Positions 19,313-28,888 of a DNA stretch of 64,000 nt are shown one piece after another. The stretch's first letter is position 1, and each line of letters begins with the position of its first letter. Made by a program: the position numbers and the translations under genes. The DNA lies in contig JAWKTN010000001.1 of assembly GCA_041399065.1 (NCBI GenBank), positions 124,001-188,000 of the forward strand. The letters are read 5' to 3'. Origin of the DNA: JAGQPD01 sp020426865. Its GTDB lineage: Bacteria; Planctomycetota; Planctomycetia; Pirellulales; Pirellulaceae. The notes beneath the pieces are model-generated. The model was not told the origin of the DNA. It ran no database searches and worked only from the letters and a program-made list of their open reading frames with translations.

Positions 19313-20152
19313 ATGGCCAGTATTGCAGTTCGATACCTGCGGTTACTATGCCTGCTTCATGTCACTGCAGCCTGTTGCGTTGCCCAGACGGCAGCACCGA
19401 CCGCGACCGCATATAAGATCGATCGGGACATTCTATATCGCGACGAGCAGGACCTGACGGACGCGGCGCGCGAGCGTTGTCGCTTGGACGTCTATTACCC
19501 GGTCGACGAGGAGGGGTTTGCGACGGTTGTGTGGTTTCACGGCGGAGGGTTGACTTCCGGTAACCGCTTCATACCGGAGGCACTTAAGGAAAAGGGGTTC
19601 GCGATCGTCGCCGCCAACTATCGGTTACATCCACAAGTGAACTCGCCGGTGTACATCGAAGATGCGGCGGCAGCGGTGGCATGGACGATGAAGAACATCT
19701 CGCAATATGGGGGTTCACCCAAACGCGTGATCGTGAGTGGCCATTCGGCCGGTGGATTCCTAACCTGCATGGTTGGGCTGGACAAACAGTATTTGGCTGC
19801 GCATGGGATCGATGCCAACAGCCTGGCAGGGCTGGCTCCTTACAGTGCTCAAGTCATTACTCATTTTACAGTGCGCGATGAACGCGGAATCGCTCGGGAG
19901 CAGCCCGTAATCGACAACATGGCGCCGCTGTATCACATACGCAAAGACGCGCCGCCATTGTTACTAATCACCGGCGACCGAGAGCTCGAACTACTCGGGC
20001 GCTACGAAGAAAACGCGTACCTGTGGCGGATGATGCAGGTGATCGGACATCCGTGCACGGAACTTCGTGAACTGGAGGGATTCAACCACGGCGAGATGCC
20101 CGAACCCGCTCATCCCCTGTTGGTCAAGTTTGTACGAAGTCTGCAGCACTAA
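19313..20152 (+). CDS. Secreted alpha/beta hydrolase, carboxylesterase type
   Basis: 279 residues with an N-terminal signal peptide (LRLLCLLHVTAACCVAQ). The oxyanion motif is VVWFHGGGLTSG, the nucleophile elbow VIVSGHSAGGFLT, the acid Asp probably in LLLITGDREL, and the His in EGFNHGEMPE, so the triad looks complete. It resembles BD-FAE and esterase/lipase members that act on small acyl esters or xylan side groups. It stands divergent from the ThuA fusion across 285 bases and may share its role in polysaccharide breakdown. Substrate unknown. Confidence 0.9.
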   Translation: MASIAVRYLRLLCLLHVTAACCVAQTAAPTATAYKIDRDILYRDEQDLTDAARERCRLDVYYPVDEEGFATVVWFHGGGLTSGNRFIPEALKEKGFAIVAANYRLHPQVNSPVYIEDAAAAVAWTMKNISQYGGSPKRVIVSGHSAGGFLTCMVGLDKQYLAAHGIDANSLAGLAPYSAQVITHFTVRDERGIAREQPVIDNMAPLYHIRKDAPPLLLITGDRELELLGRYEENAYLWRMMQVIGHPCTELRELEGFNHGEMPEPAHPLLVKFVRSLQH

Positions 20153-20243
20153 CGTGGCCAACACGCGGTTACGCGGTACACTCATCCGCGTGCGGTCAAT
20201 AAAAGCTGTCAGAAGCGATTTCTGTTTGGCGCCACATTCGTCA

Positions 20244-20927
20244 TTATTCATCCCGTCCGCCAAGGCCACCAAAGCGGATGACGAAGTAGAGCAGCGTCAG
20301 GACGGCTTGCAAGGTACCGGCAACGTACGTCCAAGCGGCAGCGTTGAGGACTTTGCGAATGTACTTTTGAGATTGATGGTCCACCACTCCCAACTCCGCC
20401 AATTGATTCTTGGCGCGAGTGCTGGCGTTGAACTCCACCGGTAGATTCACCAACTGGAAAAAGACAACACAGGCGAACGCAGCGATGCCGACCCAAACGA
20501 CTGTCTTGGACAACATCAAGCCGACCATGATCAAGATCCAGCTGACGCCGCTGCCGAAATTCGCCGCAGGGACGGCGGCGTTGCGAATGTGCAGCGGGGC
20601 ATAATGGGTAGCGTCCTGCAGGGCATGGCCAGCTTCATGAGCCGCGACGCCGACGGCGGCCATCGACCGCCCTTGATAGACGGAGGGGCTGAGACGCAAT
20701 ACCTTGTGTCGCGGGTCGTAATGGTCTGATAGGAAGCCGCCAACCTGCTCGATCTTCACGTTGCGCAGTCCCGCGGAATCCAAAATGTGCCGAGCGGCCG
20801 CAGCACCCGACAGAGGTGCCGGAACGCGTTCCGCCTCTGCGAACGTCGACTTGACGCGCATCTGGGCCCAGAAGCCGAGCAGCAATGCCGGTGCAAGAAA
20901 CAGGAAATAGAGCGGATCGAATATCAT
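20244..20927 (-). CDS. Zinc-dependent membrane protease, YugP type
   Basis: 227 residues from the ATG at 20927, preceded by GAGGAAAG; the longer frame to 21332 would overlap the next gene and has no such site. The N-terminus MIFDPLYFLFLAPALLLGFW is the first membrane helix. The zinc motif is HEAGH in VAAHEAGHALQDA. Two further hydrophobic segments follow (SWILIMVGLMLSKTVVWVG and AAFACVVFFQLVNL), then VEFNASTRAKNQL and a last helix. This is the order of domains in the YugP/DUF neutral zinc metallopeptidase family; its natural substrate is not known. Confidence 0.92.
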   Translation of the reverse strand: MIFDPLYFLFLAPALLLGFWAQMRVKSTFAEAERVPAPLSGAAAARHILDSAGLRNVKIEQVGGFLSDHYDPRHKVLRLSPSVYQGRSMAAVGVAAHEAGHALQDATHYAPLHIRNAAVPAANFGSGVSWILIMVGLMLSKTVVWVGIAAFACVVFFQLVNLPVEFNASTRAKNQLAELGVVDHQSQKYIRKVLNAAAWTYVAGTLQAVLTLLYFVIRFGGLGGRDE

Positions 20928-21064
20928 TTCACTTTCCTCAATGACAAAATGGCAGCCAAGACCACGTTGCCGTATATTAGAGCAAAAATCAGGCCAAAGA
21001 AATACTGCCATGCCACGGTATACTCTCTTCTTCGCAATTATGGGAAGCGTATTGGAAAAGGCAA

Positions 21065-23155
21065 ATGAAACGAGAATATTGTGCCCTGCTTGCGTTCGCC
21101 ACTTTGGCGGTGTCTCTTGCCATTGCCACGGTTCGCGCCGATGACCAGTCTCAATCCGGCACACGTCGGGGAGACGATTTGCTGTCTGATTATCTGTCCC
21201 GGCAATCGGCAACAATCGCCGCCGCCGATCTATCCGACATCGATTCACTGGAGGCCTGGACCAACCGGCGGGCCGAGTTACGTCGGCAATTGTTCGATAT
21301 GCTCGGTCTCGAGCCATTACCCGAACGAACACCTCTCCATCCGGTCGTCACCGGGATGATCGAGAAGGAGGACTTTCGCGTTGAGAAGTTGCATTTTCAA
21401 TCGCGGCCTGGTCTGTACGTCACGGGCAACCTCTATTTGCCGAAGGTGGCAACCGAGCCAGCACCGACGGTACTCTACGTGTGCGGTCATGCCCCCGCCA
21501 AACAAGATGGCGTCAGCCTGGGAAACAAAACCTCCTATCAGCACCATGGCGCGTGGTTTGCAAGACACGGCTATGTCTGCTTGGTGATCGATACAATGCA
21601 GCTCGGTGAAATCGAGGGACTCCACCACGGTACCTATCGCGAGGGAATGATGTGGTGGATATCACGAGGCTATACGCCCGCCGGGGTCGAGGCCTGGAAT
21701 TGTGTTCGGGCGCTGGACTATTTGGAGACCCGTCCCGAGGTGGACAAAGCACGACTGGGAGTCACAGGGCGCTCGGGCGGCGGTGCCTACAGCTGGTGGC
21801 TCGCGGCACTCGACGATCGCGTACAAGTCGCAGTGCCGGTTGCTGGCATCACCAGTTTGAAGAATCATGTGGTCGATGGCTGCATCGAGGGCCATTGCGA
21901 TTGTATGTATATGGTCAACACCTATCGCTGGGATTTCCCCACGGTCGCCGCGCTTGTCGCACCGCGCCCACTGTTGATCTCCAATACGGACAAGGATGAC
22001 ATCTTTCCGCTAGATGGCGTCTATGATGTTTACGTAAAGACGCGTCGCATCTACCAACTTTACGGCGCAGCGGACAAGCTTGGTTTGCACATTTGCGAGG
22101 GCCCGCACAAAGATACGCAGCAGCTGCGAGTGCACGCGTTCCAATGGATGAATCGTTGGCTTAAGGGAGACGAACCATTGATCTCGATCCCGGCGGAAAA
22201 GCTGCTCGAGCCGACAGAGCTGAGGGTCTTCGATTCGTTGCCGACAGATCAAATCAATTCCTTGGTGCACGAGACGTTTGTGCCACCATTTGCGGACGAT
22301 CCACCGGAGAGCCGATCGTTGGCAACTCGTGACGCGCTCGCTCAACGTTTGCGCCACCACGTTTTCGGCGGGTGGCCGGGCGACGAAAGCGAGCAAGAAC
22401 CGCTCGACGTGCAACTGGTGGCGGACGCAACCGCCGAATCATTTCGCCTGCGAGTGTTCGAATTCACGAGCCAAGCACCCTATCGATTGCCGCTGTACGT
22501 CGTGGACCGCGTGCCAGTAAAGGCTACGGGCGACGTGCATGCCGACGCAGCAAGTTGTGTGGTTGAGTGTCTCGACCAAGTAACGTGGGAACGACGTATG
22601 GCAGCACTTCAACAAAAGTTTCCCGGCATCCCCGCAGCGAACTTGGATGCGGACCGGGGGGCAACCGAATCGGGGAACGGAATTGCGGCAACCAACGACG
22701 AGCTCAATGCGTTTCTAGCGTCGGTAGAGGCTCCGCCAGAGGAATTGGCCACGTGGATCGGTATTGCACCACGAGGCATCGGCCCGACCGAATGGACTGT
22801 CGATCAGCGAGCTCGGGTTCACATCGAGCGGCGACACGTTTTGCTTGGGCAGACGATCGCTGGAATGCGGGTCTGGGACGTGTGCCGTGCGATCGAGGCC
22901 ATTCGGGCGGAAAGTAACATTTCCGCGTCACAGGTGCAGTTGCGCGGGGAGGATGAATCCGCCGTGTGGTGCCTGCTGGCTGCATTGTACACAGACGTTG
23001 AGGAATTGCAGCTCGTCCAGCTGCCGCCGACCTACCGCGAGGCCCCGCCGCTATTGAACTTCGCGCGCTTCGCAACCCTGAAAACCGTTGCTCAAGCTCT
23101 TCGATCCCGGACGCGGGTCATGATGCGGCACAGAAGCGATTCGCCCCCGCGTTAA
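21065..23155 (+). CDS. Secreted prolyl-oligopeptidase / acetyl-xylan-esterase-like hydrolase
   Basis: 696 residues with a signal peptide (MKREYCALLAFATLAVSLAI, then TVRADD). It has an alpha/beta hydrolase domain with the nucleophile in VTGRSGGGAYSWWLAA, preceded by ALDYLETRPEVDKARLG. A likely acid Asp lies in LISNTDKDDIFPLDG and a His in HICEGPHKDTQQ. The second half, from about residue 400, is a further domain I do not recognise, and it looks like a degraded or divergent second hydrolase. It is divergent from the zinc protease across 137 bases. Likely an extracellular esterase or peptidase; substrate unknown. Confidence 0.85.
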   Translation: MKREYCALLAFATLAVSLAIATVRADDQSQSGTRRGDDLLSDYLSRQSATIAAADLSDIDSLEAWTNRRAELRRQLFDMLGLEPLPERTPLHPVVTGMIEKEDFRVEKLHFQSRPGLYVTGNLYLPKVATEPAPTVLYVCGHAPAKQDGVSLGNKTSYQHHGAWFARHGYVCLVIDTMQLGEIEGLHHGTYREGMMWWISRGYTPAGVEAWNCVRALDYLETRPEVDKARLGVTGRSGGGAYSWWLAALDDRVQVAVPVAGITSLKNHVVDGCIEGHCDCMYMVNTYRWDFPTVAALVAPRPLLISNTDKDDIFPLDGVYDVYVKTRRIYQLYGAADKLGLHICEGPHKDTQQLRVHAFQWMNRWLKGDEPLISIPAEKLLEPTELRVFDSLPTDQINSLVHETFVPPFADDPPESRSLATRDALAQRLRHHVFGGWPGDESEQEPLDVQLVADATAESFRLRVFEFTSQAPYRLPLYVVDRVPVKATGDVHADAASCVVECLDQVTWERRMAALQQKFPGIPAANLDADRGATESGNGIAATNDELNAFLASVEAPPEELATWIGIAPRGIGPTEWTVDQRARVHIERRHVLLGQTIAGMRVWDVCRAIEAIRAESNISASQVQLRGEDESAVWCLLAALYTDVEELQLVQLPPTYREAPPLLNFARFATLKTVAQALRSRTRVMMRHRSDSPPR

Positions 23156-23352
23156 CCGATACGATGCGGCCAAGCCTTTTGCCGGTGGTTTTGCCAAATA
23201 TCGATCTCAATACCCGTACAATCGACAAAAGCATTATTGGCGAACGAGAATCCACGTGAACCTGCTAGCGTTCATTGATGACAGAAAAGCGAACTGGACG
23301 ATGGGACCTTACAGTTTGCTTCGTACGTGGCCAGCATTCGAGACGGATACCG

Positions 23353-23592
23353 ATGAATACAATTGATTTTCAGCTGAACTGTGAGGGCTTGAATTGCCCG
23401 ATGCCCATCGTGGAACTGACCAAAACAGCCCGTTCGCTGGGACCGGGCAAGACGATCGAAGTTACCGCGACCGATTTGGCATTCAAGCCGGATCTTGAGG
23501 CGTGGGCTCGGCGGATGGGGCATTCCATTGAATCCTATGAGGAACTCGATTCGATCCAACGCGCGGTGATCATACTTAAGGATCAATCGTAA
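23353..23592 (+). CDS. TusA/SirA-like sulfurtransferase
   Basis: 79 residues from ATG 23353, the normal TusA size; an ATG 78 bases upstream would add an unlikely tail. The key Cys is in EGLNCPMPIVEL, followed by the helix TKTARSLGPGK, as in TusA. Such proteins carry sulfur as a persulfide for tRNA thiolation, cofactor synthesis or sulfur oxidation. It lies 98 bases before a DsrE-like gene on the same strand, which fits a sulfur-carrier pair. Confidence 0.9.
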   Translation: MNTIDFQLNCEGLNCPMPIVELTKTARSLGPGKTIEVTATDLAFKPDLEAWARRMGHSIESYEELDSIQRAVIILKDQS

Positions 23593-23690
23593 TTTGTTGA
23601 GTGCGCGCGATGTCGTCGATGGCACATCCAATGGCGTATCCATTTCGCTAACGGCCCCTTTCTTATTTCGGTATAGGAACGACCTACGTC

Positions 23691-24080
23691 ATGTCGAACG
23701 ATAAACAAAACGTCGTCGTCATTTTGACCGTCGGCAAATCGGACAATGGGCGCAACGCGACGATGGCGTTTTCGTGCGGTTTGTCGGCATTGGCGATGGG
23801 ACACGATGCGATCGTGTTCTTGACCAGCGACGGCGCGATCTGGGGTTACCGCGGCAGTGCTCGGGGAATTACCGTGCAAGGGTTTCCTCCGCTGGCGGAT
23901 CTGATCTCACAATTCCAGGACGACGGCGGGCGAGTGATTCTATGTTCGGTTTGTCATCGGACGTGCAGCACGGGGAGTCCCGATGACGAACCGACAGTGG
24001 AACGTTTGCCGAAGACGGAGATTGGCGGCTTTGCCACCATTCTGGAATTGGCGATGAACGGGATGTCGGTGACTTTTTAA
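23691..24080 (+). CDS. DsrE-family protein
   Basis: 129 residues. VVVILTVGKSDNGRNATMAF, then AMGHDAIVFLTSDGAIW, form the DsrE-like fold start. It has two Cys pairs (LCSVCHRTCSTG) that may be sulfur-carrying. DsrE-like proteins relay sulfur with TusA partners, and a TusA-like gene is directly upstream. It is convergent with the GGDEF-EAL gene, 46 bases away. The exact pathway is not visible. Confidence 0.85.
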   Translation: MSNDKQNVVVILTVGKSDNGRNATMAFSCGLSALAMGHDAIVFLTSDGAIWGYRGSARGITVQGFPPLADLISQFQDDGGRVILCSVCHRTCSTGSPDDEPTVERLPKTEIGGFATILELAMNGMSVTF

Positions 24081-24126
24081 GCGGTTGCCTCGGTCCGCCA
24101 AACACGTCGAGGGAAGGCATTGGCGA

Positions 24127-26928
24127 CTATTGGACCACAAACGGCCATGTCTTGCCGACCTGTTCTTCGAGCCAGGATTCGTACTGTTGAGCCGACATTG
24201 GTTTTCCGATGTAGTACCCCTGCAAGATACTGACACCGGCCTCTGTCAGTACGGACGCTTGTTCGGCGGTCTCGACACCTTCGGCGACGATGGTCAGCCC
24301 CAAGCCGGTTCCCAGCGATACGATGGAGCGAACGATCGCGTTGGACTGGAAGTCATGGGTAACATCGCGGACGAACGACAAGTCGATTTTTAGTGTGTGG
24401 ATGGGAAAAGACTTGATGTAGCTAAGCGAGGAGTAACCGGTACCGAAGTCATCGATCGCGACGCGAAACCCGCGCGCGGACAAGGTTTCGATCACCGAGA
24501 CGGCGTGAACGACATCGTCCATCATGGCGTACTCAGTGATTTCCAATTCAAACCAATCTGCCGACGCTCCTGTCTGCTTGAGCACGTCGTCGAGTTGTTC
24601 GATGTAGCGGGGATGCCGCAGTTGGTGTGGTGACACGTTAACGGCAATATGGGGCGCAATCCCCTGACGGAACCACCGGCAGGCCTGTTCGGCGGCCAAT
24701 TGAAATACCACTTCTCCCAATGGAAGAATCAAGCCCGTCTGTTCGGCCACCGGGATAAAGTCGCTCGGTGGAATGTATTCGCCGCTGCTCGTGCGCCATC
24801 GAGCAAGGGCTTCGCAACCGGCCGACTGTCCAGTTTCGGCATCGACCTTGGGTTGATAGCAAAGGCCGATTTCACCTTCCGAAAGTGCGCGGCGCAATTT
24901 CGTCTGCACTTGGTGCCGCATATTCACGCCGTCTTGCATATCGGAAGTAAAAATGCGAATGCGATTCTTGCCGGCGGCCTTGGCGGCGTACATCGCAATG
25001 TCGGCGTTGCACATCAGTGTGTCGACATCGGTCGCGTGCTGTGGGAAATGCGTTACGCCGATGCTCAAGCCGACTACCGCGTCTGTGTCACCCAAGGCAA
25101 ATGACTCGCGAAAAGCGCACAGGAGTCCTTCCAACGTTTCGGCCAACGGTCGCAACACTTGTTGTTCGGACGTGAGGATAATGGCGAATTCATCGCCGCC
25201 GAATCGCGCCACAAACGCGTCCGGTCCGACGACCCGCTCAATCCGTCGTCCGACCGACTGAAGCAACGTATCACCGGTCGAATGCCCGGCAGAGTCGTTG
25301 ACGTGTTTGAAGTCGTCCAGATCCAAAAAGCAAATCGTAACGCCGCTTGATGACGGACTGTGTTCAATCAATCGCTGCAAATGTTCACGGAAGAATCGCC
25401 GGTTGGGCAGGCCAGTGAGGTTGTCGTACATCGCTTGGCGTCGCAACTTGGCCTGTGTCGCTTCCAGTTCCGTTATGTCAGAAACCAATGCAATGATGCG
25501 TCCGGAGACCTCTTCCAGGTCAGCCGATGGGCTCAGTGATACCCAGTACGACCGGGTTACCCGATTCTTATCGGTCGCGGTCGCCTTTCCGGACCAGGAC
25601 GTGCCTGCTTCAACTTGTTTCAAGGCTGTCGCCAGTTCGCGGTCATCGAACCGTAGTGCCTCGGATATGGCACGGCCAAGCACGGTTCCCTCGGCATTCC
25701 AGCTCATCGACAAAAACGCCGGATTCGCCTCCCGTATTGTCCCTTCGCTCGACAAAATGGCAACTCCCTCCGTGGAGCTATTGAATACGCTCGCCAACAG
25801 ACGCAAACGATCTTCGCGCAACCGGTCGTCCGTGATGTCGCGGGACGTCGCCACGATGAACCGCTCCCCCGACGACTCGTCCTGGAACACCGATCGCTTC
25901 GTGGAGACGATGGATGTCGTGCCATCGGCCCGCGGGATTTCGTGTTCCGCCATGGAACAATCACCAGTCGACAAGAGTCGGTCTTCAATGGAATGAATGT
26001 GGGATGCCAGGTGCTGCGGCAACAGCTGGTCCGCATTCTGGCCGAGGACTTCGTCGCGGGTAACGCCTAGGACATTGCAAAAAGCGTCATTCGCAACCAC
26101 AAGAGTCCGGTCAACGGCCTTGACCGACAGGGGATCAGGCACCGCGTTGATGATGTTGTTCAAAAAATCTCGATGTCGCCGCAATTCGACTTCGAACTTC
26201 TTTCGGGCGGTGATATCGCGAACGACAAGCAAGACGTGTCCCACGTCCTTCATCCGGAATTCGGTCGCGGTCACTTCCGCCCAGAATTCATGCGTCTCCA
26301 CCGGTTGCAGACGTACTTCCAGCGACCGAGCTTCTTCTGCGTAGCCCGGCGTACAAATTTGCCGAAGCAGTGTTTCCGCTGAGGCACCCGTGTCGAGTTT
26401 TGCACGCGTGAAGCTCACCGGCCACCGTCCAATCACGTCGTCGCGCGTCGAGTTCAGCAGATCCAGAGAGTTGTCATTGCAGGCGACACATGTGTGATTG
26501 TGAAAGACAAGTACGCCATCATGTGTTTGTTCGAAGACCGTATCAGCAAGTCGTTGCGTATCCTGGGCCGCTTGTTCTGCTGCGGCCCGTGCGTCCGACA
26601 GACTTTGCTTCGTGCGTTCAAGTTCGTCGATGATCTCGGCGGAGTGAACAATGGCGTCAGCTTGCGCGCGGGCTAAGGCCTCCGAACGTTCGGTGACGCG
26701 GGCCAATTGCCCCTCGCGGTCCACCAATGCTTCACGCATTTCCGCAACGGAACCGCACAGTTGGCGTATGAGCTCGAGATCGACAGAGCGGTCACACGTC
26801 GCTGGATCGTCGTTCTCGACGAGCTGAAGAAGGCGTTCCGTGTGGAGCAACAGGGCGCTGACCCGGTCCCAGCCGGCCACGGTCCGCTCACTTTGCCCAC
26901 TAGTTACCGTTGACACACGAAACTCCAA
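24127..26928 (-). CDS. PAS-GGDEF-EAL cyclic-di-GMP enzyme
   Basis: 933 residues, soluble. A coiled coil lies at about 60-125, then three PAS-like domains (about 128-245, 252-370 and 380-490). A GGDEF cyclase domain follows with intact GGDEF at 577-581 (FVARFGGDEFAII), then an EAL phosphodiesterase domain with EAL at 706-708 and DDFGTGYSSLSYIKSFPIHT near 820. Both motifs are intact, so the protein could make and break cyclic-di-GMP. I see no RxxD inhibition site just before GGDEF. It follows a DsrE-like gene by 50 bases at the end of the chemosensory locus. Confidence 0.95.
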   Translation of the reverse strand: MEFRVSTVTSGQSERTVAGWDRVSALLLHTERLLQLVENDDPATCDRSVDLELIRQLCGSVAEMREALVDREGQLARVTERSEALARAQADAIVHSAEIIDELERTKQSLSDARAAAEQAAQDTQRLADTVFEQTHDGVLVFHNHTCVACNDNSLDLLNSTRDDVIGRWPVSFTRAKLDTGASAETLLRQICTPGYAEEARSLEVRLQPVETHEFWAEVTATEFRMKDVGHVLLVVRDITARKKFEVELRRHRDFLNNIINAVPDPLSVKAVDRTLVVANDAFCNVLGVTRDEVLGQNADQLLPQHLASHIHSIEDRLLSTGDCSMAEHEIPRADGTTSIVSTKRSVFQDESSGERFIVATSRDITDDRLREDRLRLLASVFNSSTEGVAILSSEGTIREANPAFLSMSWNAEGTVLGRAISEALRFDDRELATALKQVEAGTSWSGKATATDKNRVTRSYWVSLSPSADLEEVSGRIIALVSDITELEATQAKLRRQAMYDNLTGLPNRRFFREHLQRLIEHSPSSSGVTICFLDLDDFKHVNDSAGHSTGDTLLQSVGRRIERVVGPDAFVARFGGDEFAIILTSEQQVLRPLAETLEGLLCAFRESFALGDTDAVVGLSIGVTHFPQHATDVDTLMCNADIAMYAAKAAGKNRIRIFTSDMQDGVNMRHQVQTKLRRALSEGEIGLCYQPKVDAETGQSAGCEALARWRTSSGEYIPPSDFIPVAEQTGLILPLGEVVFQLAAEQACRWFRQGIAPHIAVNVSPHQLRHPRYIEQLDDVLKQTGASADWFELEITEYAMMDDVVHAVSVIETLSARGFRVAIDDFGTGYSSLSYIKSFPIHTLKIDLSFVRDVTHDFQSNAIVRSIVSLGTGLGLTIVAEGVETAEQASVLTEAGVSILQGYYIGKPMSAQQYESWLEEQVGKTWPFVVQ

Positions 26929-26978
26929 TTCCTACGCTCCGCCGCCGATCCACTTGGGGTACCGTCAAGACCAATTCT

Positions 26979-27593
26979 CTAGATGAACAACGTCGTGTTC
27001 GCAGATGCAGCCTCATCGACGAACTTGGCCACACCACAGTACTCCAACGACGGATAGTCGATCAGCTCTTCGCGCCGGATTCCCATCAACTGCATCGACA
27101 TCTCGCAGACACGGATTACGACACCGAGCTCTCCTGCGGTTTCGATCAGATCATTCAGATCCGCAATATTCTTTTTCTTCATTTCGCGGGACATCAACAG
27201 TCGCCCTAAACCACACATGTCCAGGTGCGACAGCTTTGTCTTCCGCGGACACGCCGGCAGCATCCAACCGAACGCCCGTTCCACCAGTGTCTTTCGGCCA
27301 AATTGTCTCCCTCCCTTGCGCAAGGCGGCGGTCCCCCAGAACGTGAAAAACATGGACACTTGCATTCCACATGCCGCCGCCCCGGTGGCCATCACAAACG
27401 CCGCCAACAGGCGGTCCCGATGCGATTCGAACACCAGCAGGTTCATGCGGTTTGGATCGGAAACCGACGTCGTCAGTTGCTGCTTTTCAAGCTTCAGGAC
27501 GCGTCTCTGGAGCTCGGCGATCGATTCGGCCAACGGGTGTTTGCCGGGCTGTGCGGATGCGATGGAGGAGTTGTCTGTCGTTGGTGGCGTCAT
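26979..27593 (-). CDS. DsrE/DsrF-like protein with a coiled-coil N-terminus
   Basis: 204 residues. After a Ser/Thr-rich start comes a short coiled coil (ESIAELQRRVLKLEKQQL). The DsrE/F/H-like fold follows (NLLVFESHRDRLLAAFVMAT, then AAACGMQVSMFFTFWGTAAL) with Cys in DMCGLGRLL and VCEMSMQLMG. Members are often annotated as peroxiredoxin-family or DsrE-like proteins of unknown function. It probably shares a transcript with the GGDEF-EAL gene 50 bases downstream. A 224-base gap separates it from the receptor-like gene upstream. Confidence 0.85.
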   Translation of the reverse strand: MTPPTTDNSSIASAQPGKHPLAESIAELQRRVLKLEKQQLTTSVSDPNRMNLLVFESHRDRLLAAFVMATGAAACGMQVSMFFTFWGTAALRKGGRQFGRKTLVERAFGWMLPACPRKTKLSHLDMCGLGRLLMSREMKKKNIADLNDLIETAGELGVVIRVCEMSMQLMGIRREELIDYPSLEYCGVAKFVDEAASANTTLFI

Positions 27594-27817
27594 AAGTGGC
27601 GTCGTTGGATCTGCGCGCAGATTGCTGCTCTGGTGACAAATGGATTCTTTGCCTGCTGCCTTACAAAACTACGTTATTTTCGTGCAAATGCACGTTACGC
27701 CATTCGATCGCCTCCCGCCGTCGCTGCCCGATTGCAACGGTCGTATCGAATGGGTTAGATGCGCCACTTTCAGTCGTTTTCCGAGCCACACCCGTTGGAC
27801 CATTGGCCGGGAACGGA

Positions 27818-28888
27818 CTAAAACAGTTCGACAAGACAACCCTCGTCGTCGGAGGCGCTCTGTTGTCCGTTCGGCCCATCGAACATCACACCATCGACGT
27901 CGACATGTGCCAATCGCTCGGAATCCATGGTGTATTGGGCTTCTATTTCGCGAAGCCACTCGCTGATCCGCCGTTCCGCGACCGCGTCAATGCGGACCGG
28001 TGGAAGTGCCGCTAGCCGCTGCAGAATGGTCTCAAGCGTATCGACAACATGGCCAACACGCTGGCTGACCCGATCTTGAAACTGCATCGACATCACGGCG
28101 CGCGCGATATCCTGCCCCAATTCGCGGCTTATTTCGGCGGTTGTTTGTAGCGAATGGACCATATTTCGATGCGATGATTCCAAGTCCGAAAGAAGTTGTC
28201 GAACCGTTGACTCCGACTCAGCAAACCGTTTGGTGTTATCATCGGCGCGGTCTCGGATCTCAGCGGACGTGCTCCGTAGCTCAACCGTCAATTCATTCAT
28301 GCCGTTTCGTATCGATTCGCTGGTCGCAGCGGCCTGCATGGACAACGTTTTCGTCTCACGAGCGACAATTCCAAACGCTCGGCCTGCATCACCCAACCGT
28401 GCTGCCTCAACCTGGCCATTGAGGGCAACGAGTCGAGCTTTATTCGAGATATCTTCCACCTCGTTCAACGTGTTTTGCATGCGGTCCAGCTGCTGTTCGA
28501 GACGCGCCAACCGCGCCGATGCCGTTTGCGAGAACTCGCACGTCGCACGGACATTGTCCAGCAGCAACCCGAGAACAGCTTGCATCTCCTCGAATTGCAA
28601 GGTTCCACTTGGGTCATCGCCGGCAGCGCCCACGGTTTCTTGAGCCGCTCCAACAGCGGACCGGGCCCGTTGTGCCATCCCTTGAAATCCCGTACATACG
28701 CCAACAACGGACGCCTCAACGTCGTCCACCGCACCACGCAACTGGCGGCTGAGTGTCGGCAAGACCCGTTCAACGGCGACAACTTCCGTCGACACATCCC
28801 GTCCGTCCGCCCGACAACGTCCGAAAAGTCGTCCCAACGGAGAAACTCGTGACCAGAAAATGTTCAGGATTAAACCAAGATTTCGCAT
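27818..28888 (-). CDS. Soluble receptor-like chemotaxis protein
   Basis: 356 residues without membrane helices. It is almost entirely helical. The hairpin-like part near 145-185 (EDISNKARLVALNGQVEAAR, then DAGRAFGIVARETKTLSMQA) resembles the signalling tip of methyl-accepting proteins, but is diverged. Near residue 275 is VMSMQFQDRVSQRVGHVVDT, a MQFQD motif also found in CheZ-like and some receptor proteins. It starts inside the end of cheB (19-base overlap), so it belongs to the operon. Whether it contacts CheA or acts as a phosphatase is open. Confidence 0.8.
   Translation of the reverse strand: MRNLGLILNIFWSRVSPLGRLFGRCRADGRDVSTEVVAVERVLPTLSRQLRGAVDDVEASVVGVCTGFQGMAQRARSAVGAAQETVGAAGDDPSGTLQFEEMQAVLGLLLDNVRATCEFSQTASARLARLEQQLDRMQNTLNEVEDISNKARLVALNGQVEAARLGDAGRAFGIVARETKTLSMQAAATSESIRNGMNELTVELRSTSAEIRDRADDNTKRFAESESTVRQLLSDLESSHRNMVHSLQTTAEISRELGQDIARAVMSMQFQDRVSQRVGHVVDTLETILQRLAALPPVRIDAVAERRISEWLREIEAQYTMDSERLAHVDVDGVMFDGPNGQQSASDDEGCLVELF

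Noticed and set aside
20928..21332. N-terminal extension of the zinc protease
   Set aside because: It overlaps the divergent hydrolase gene and lacks a ribosome site; the inner ATG at 20927 has a good one and starts the family sequence.
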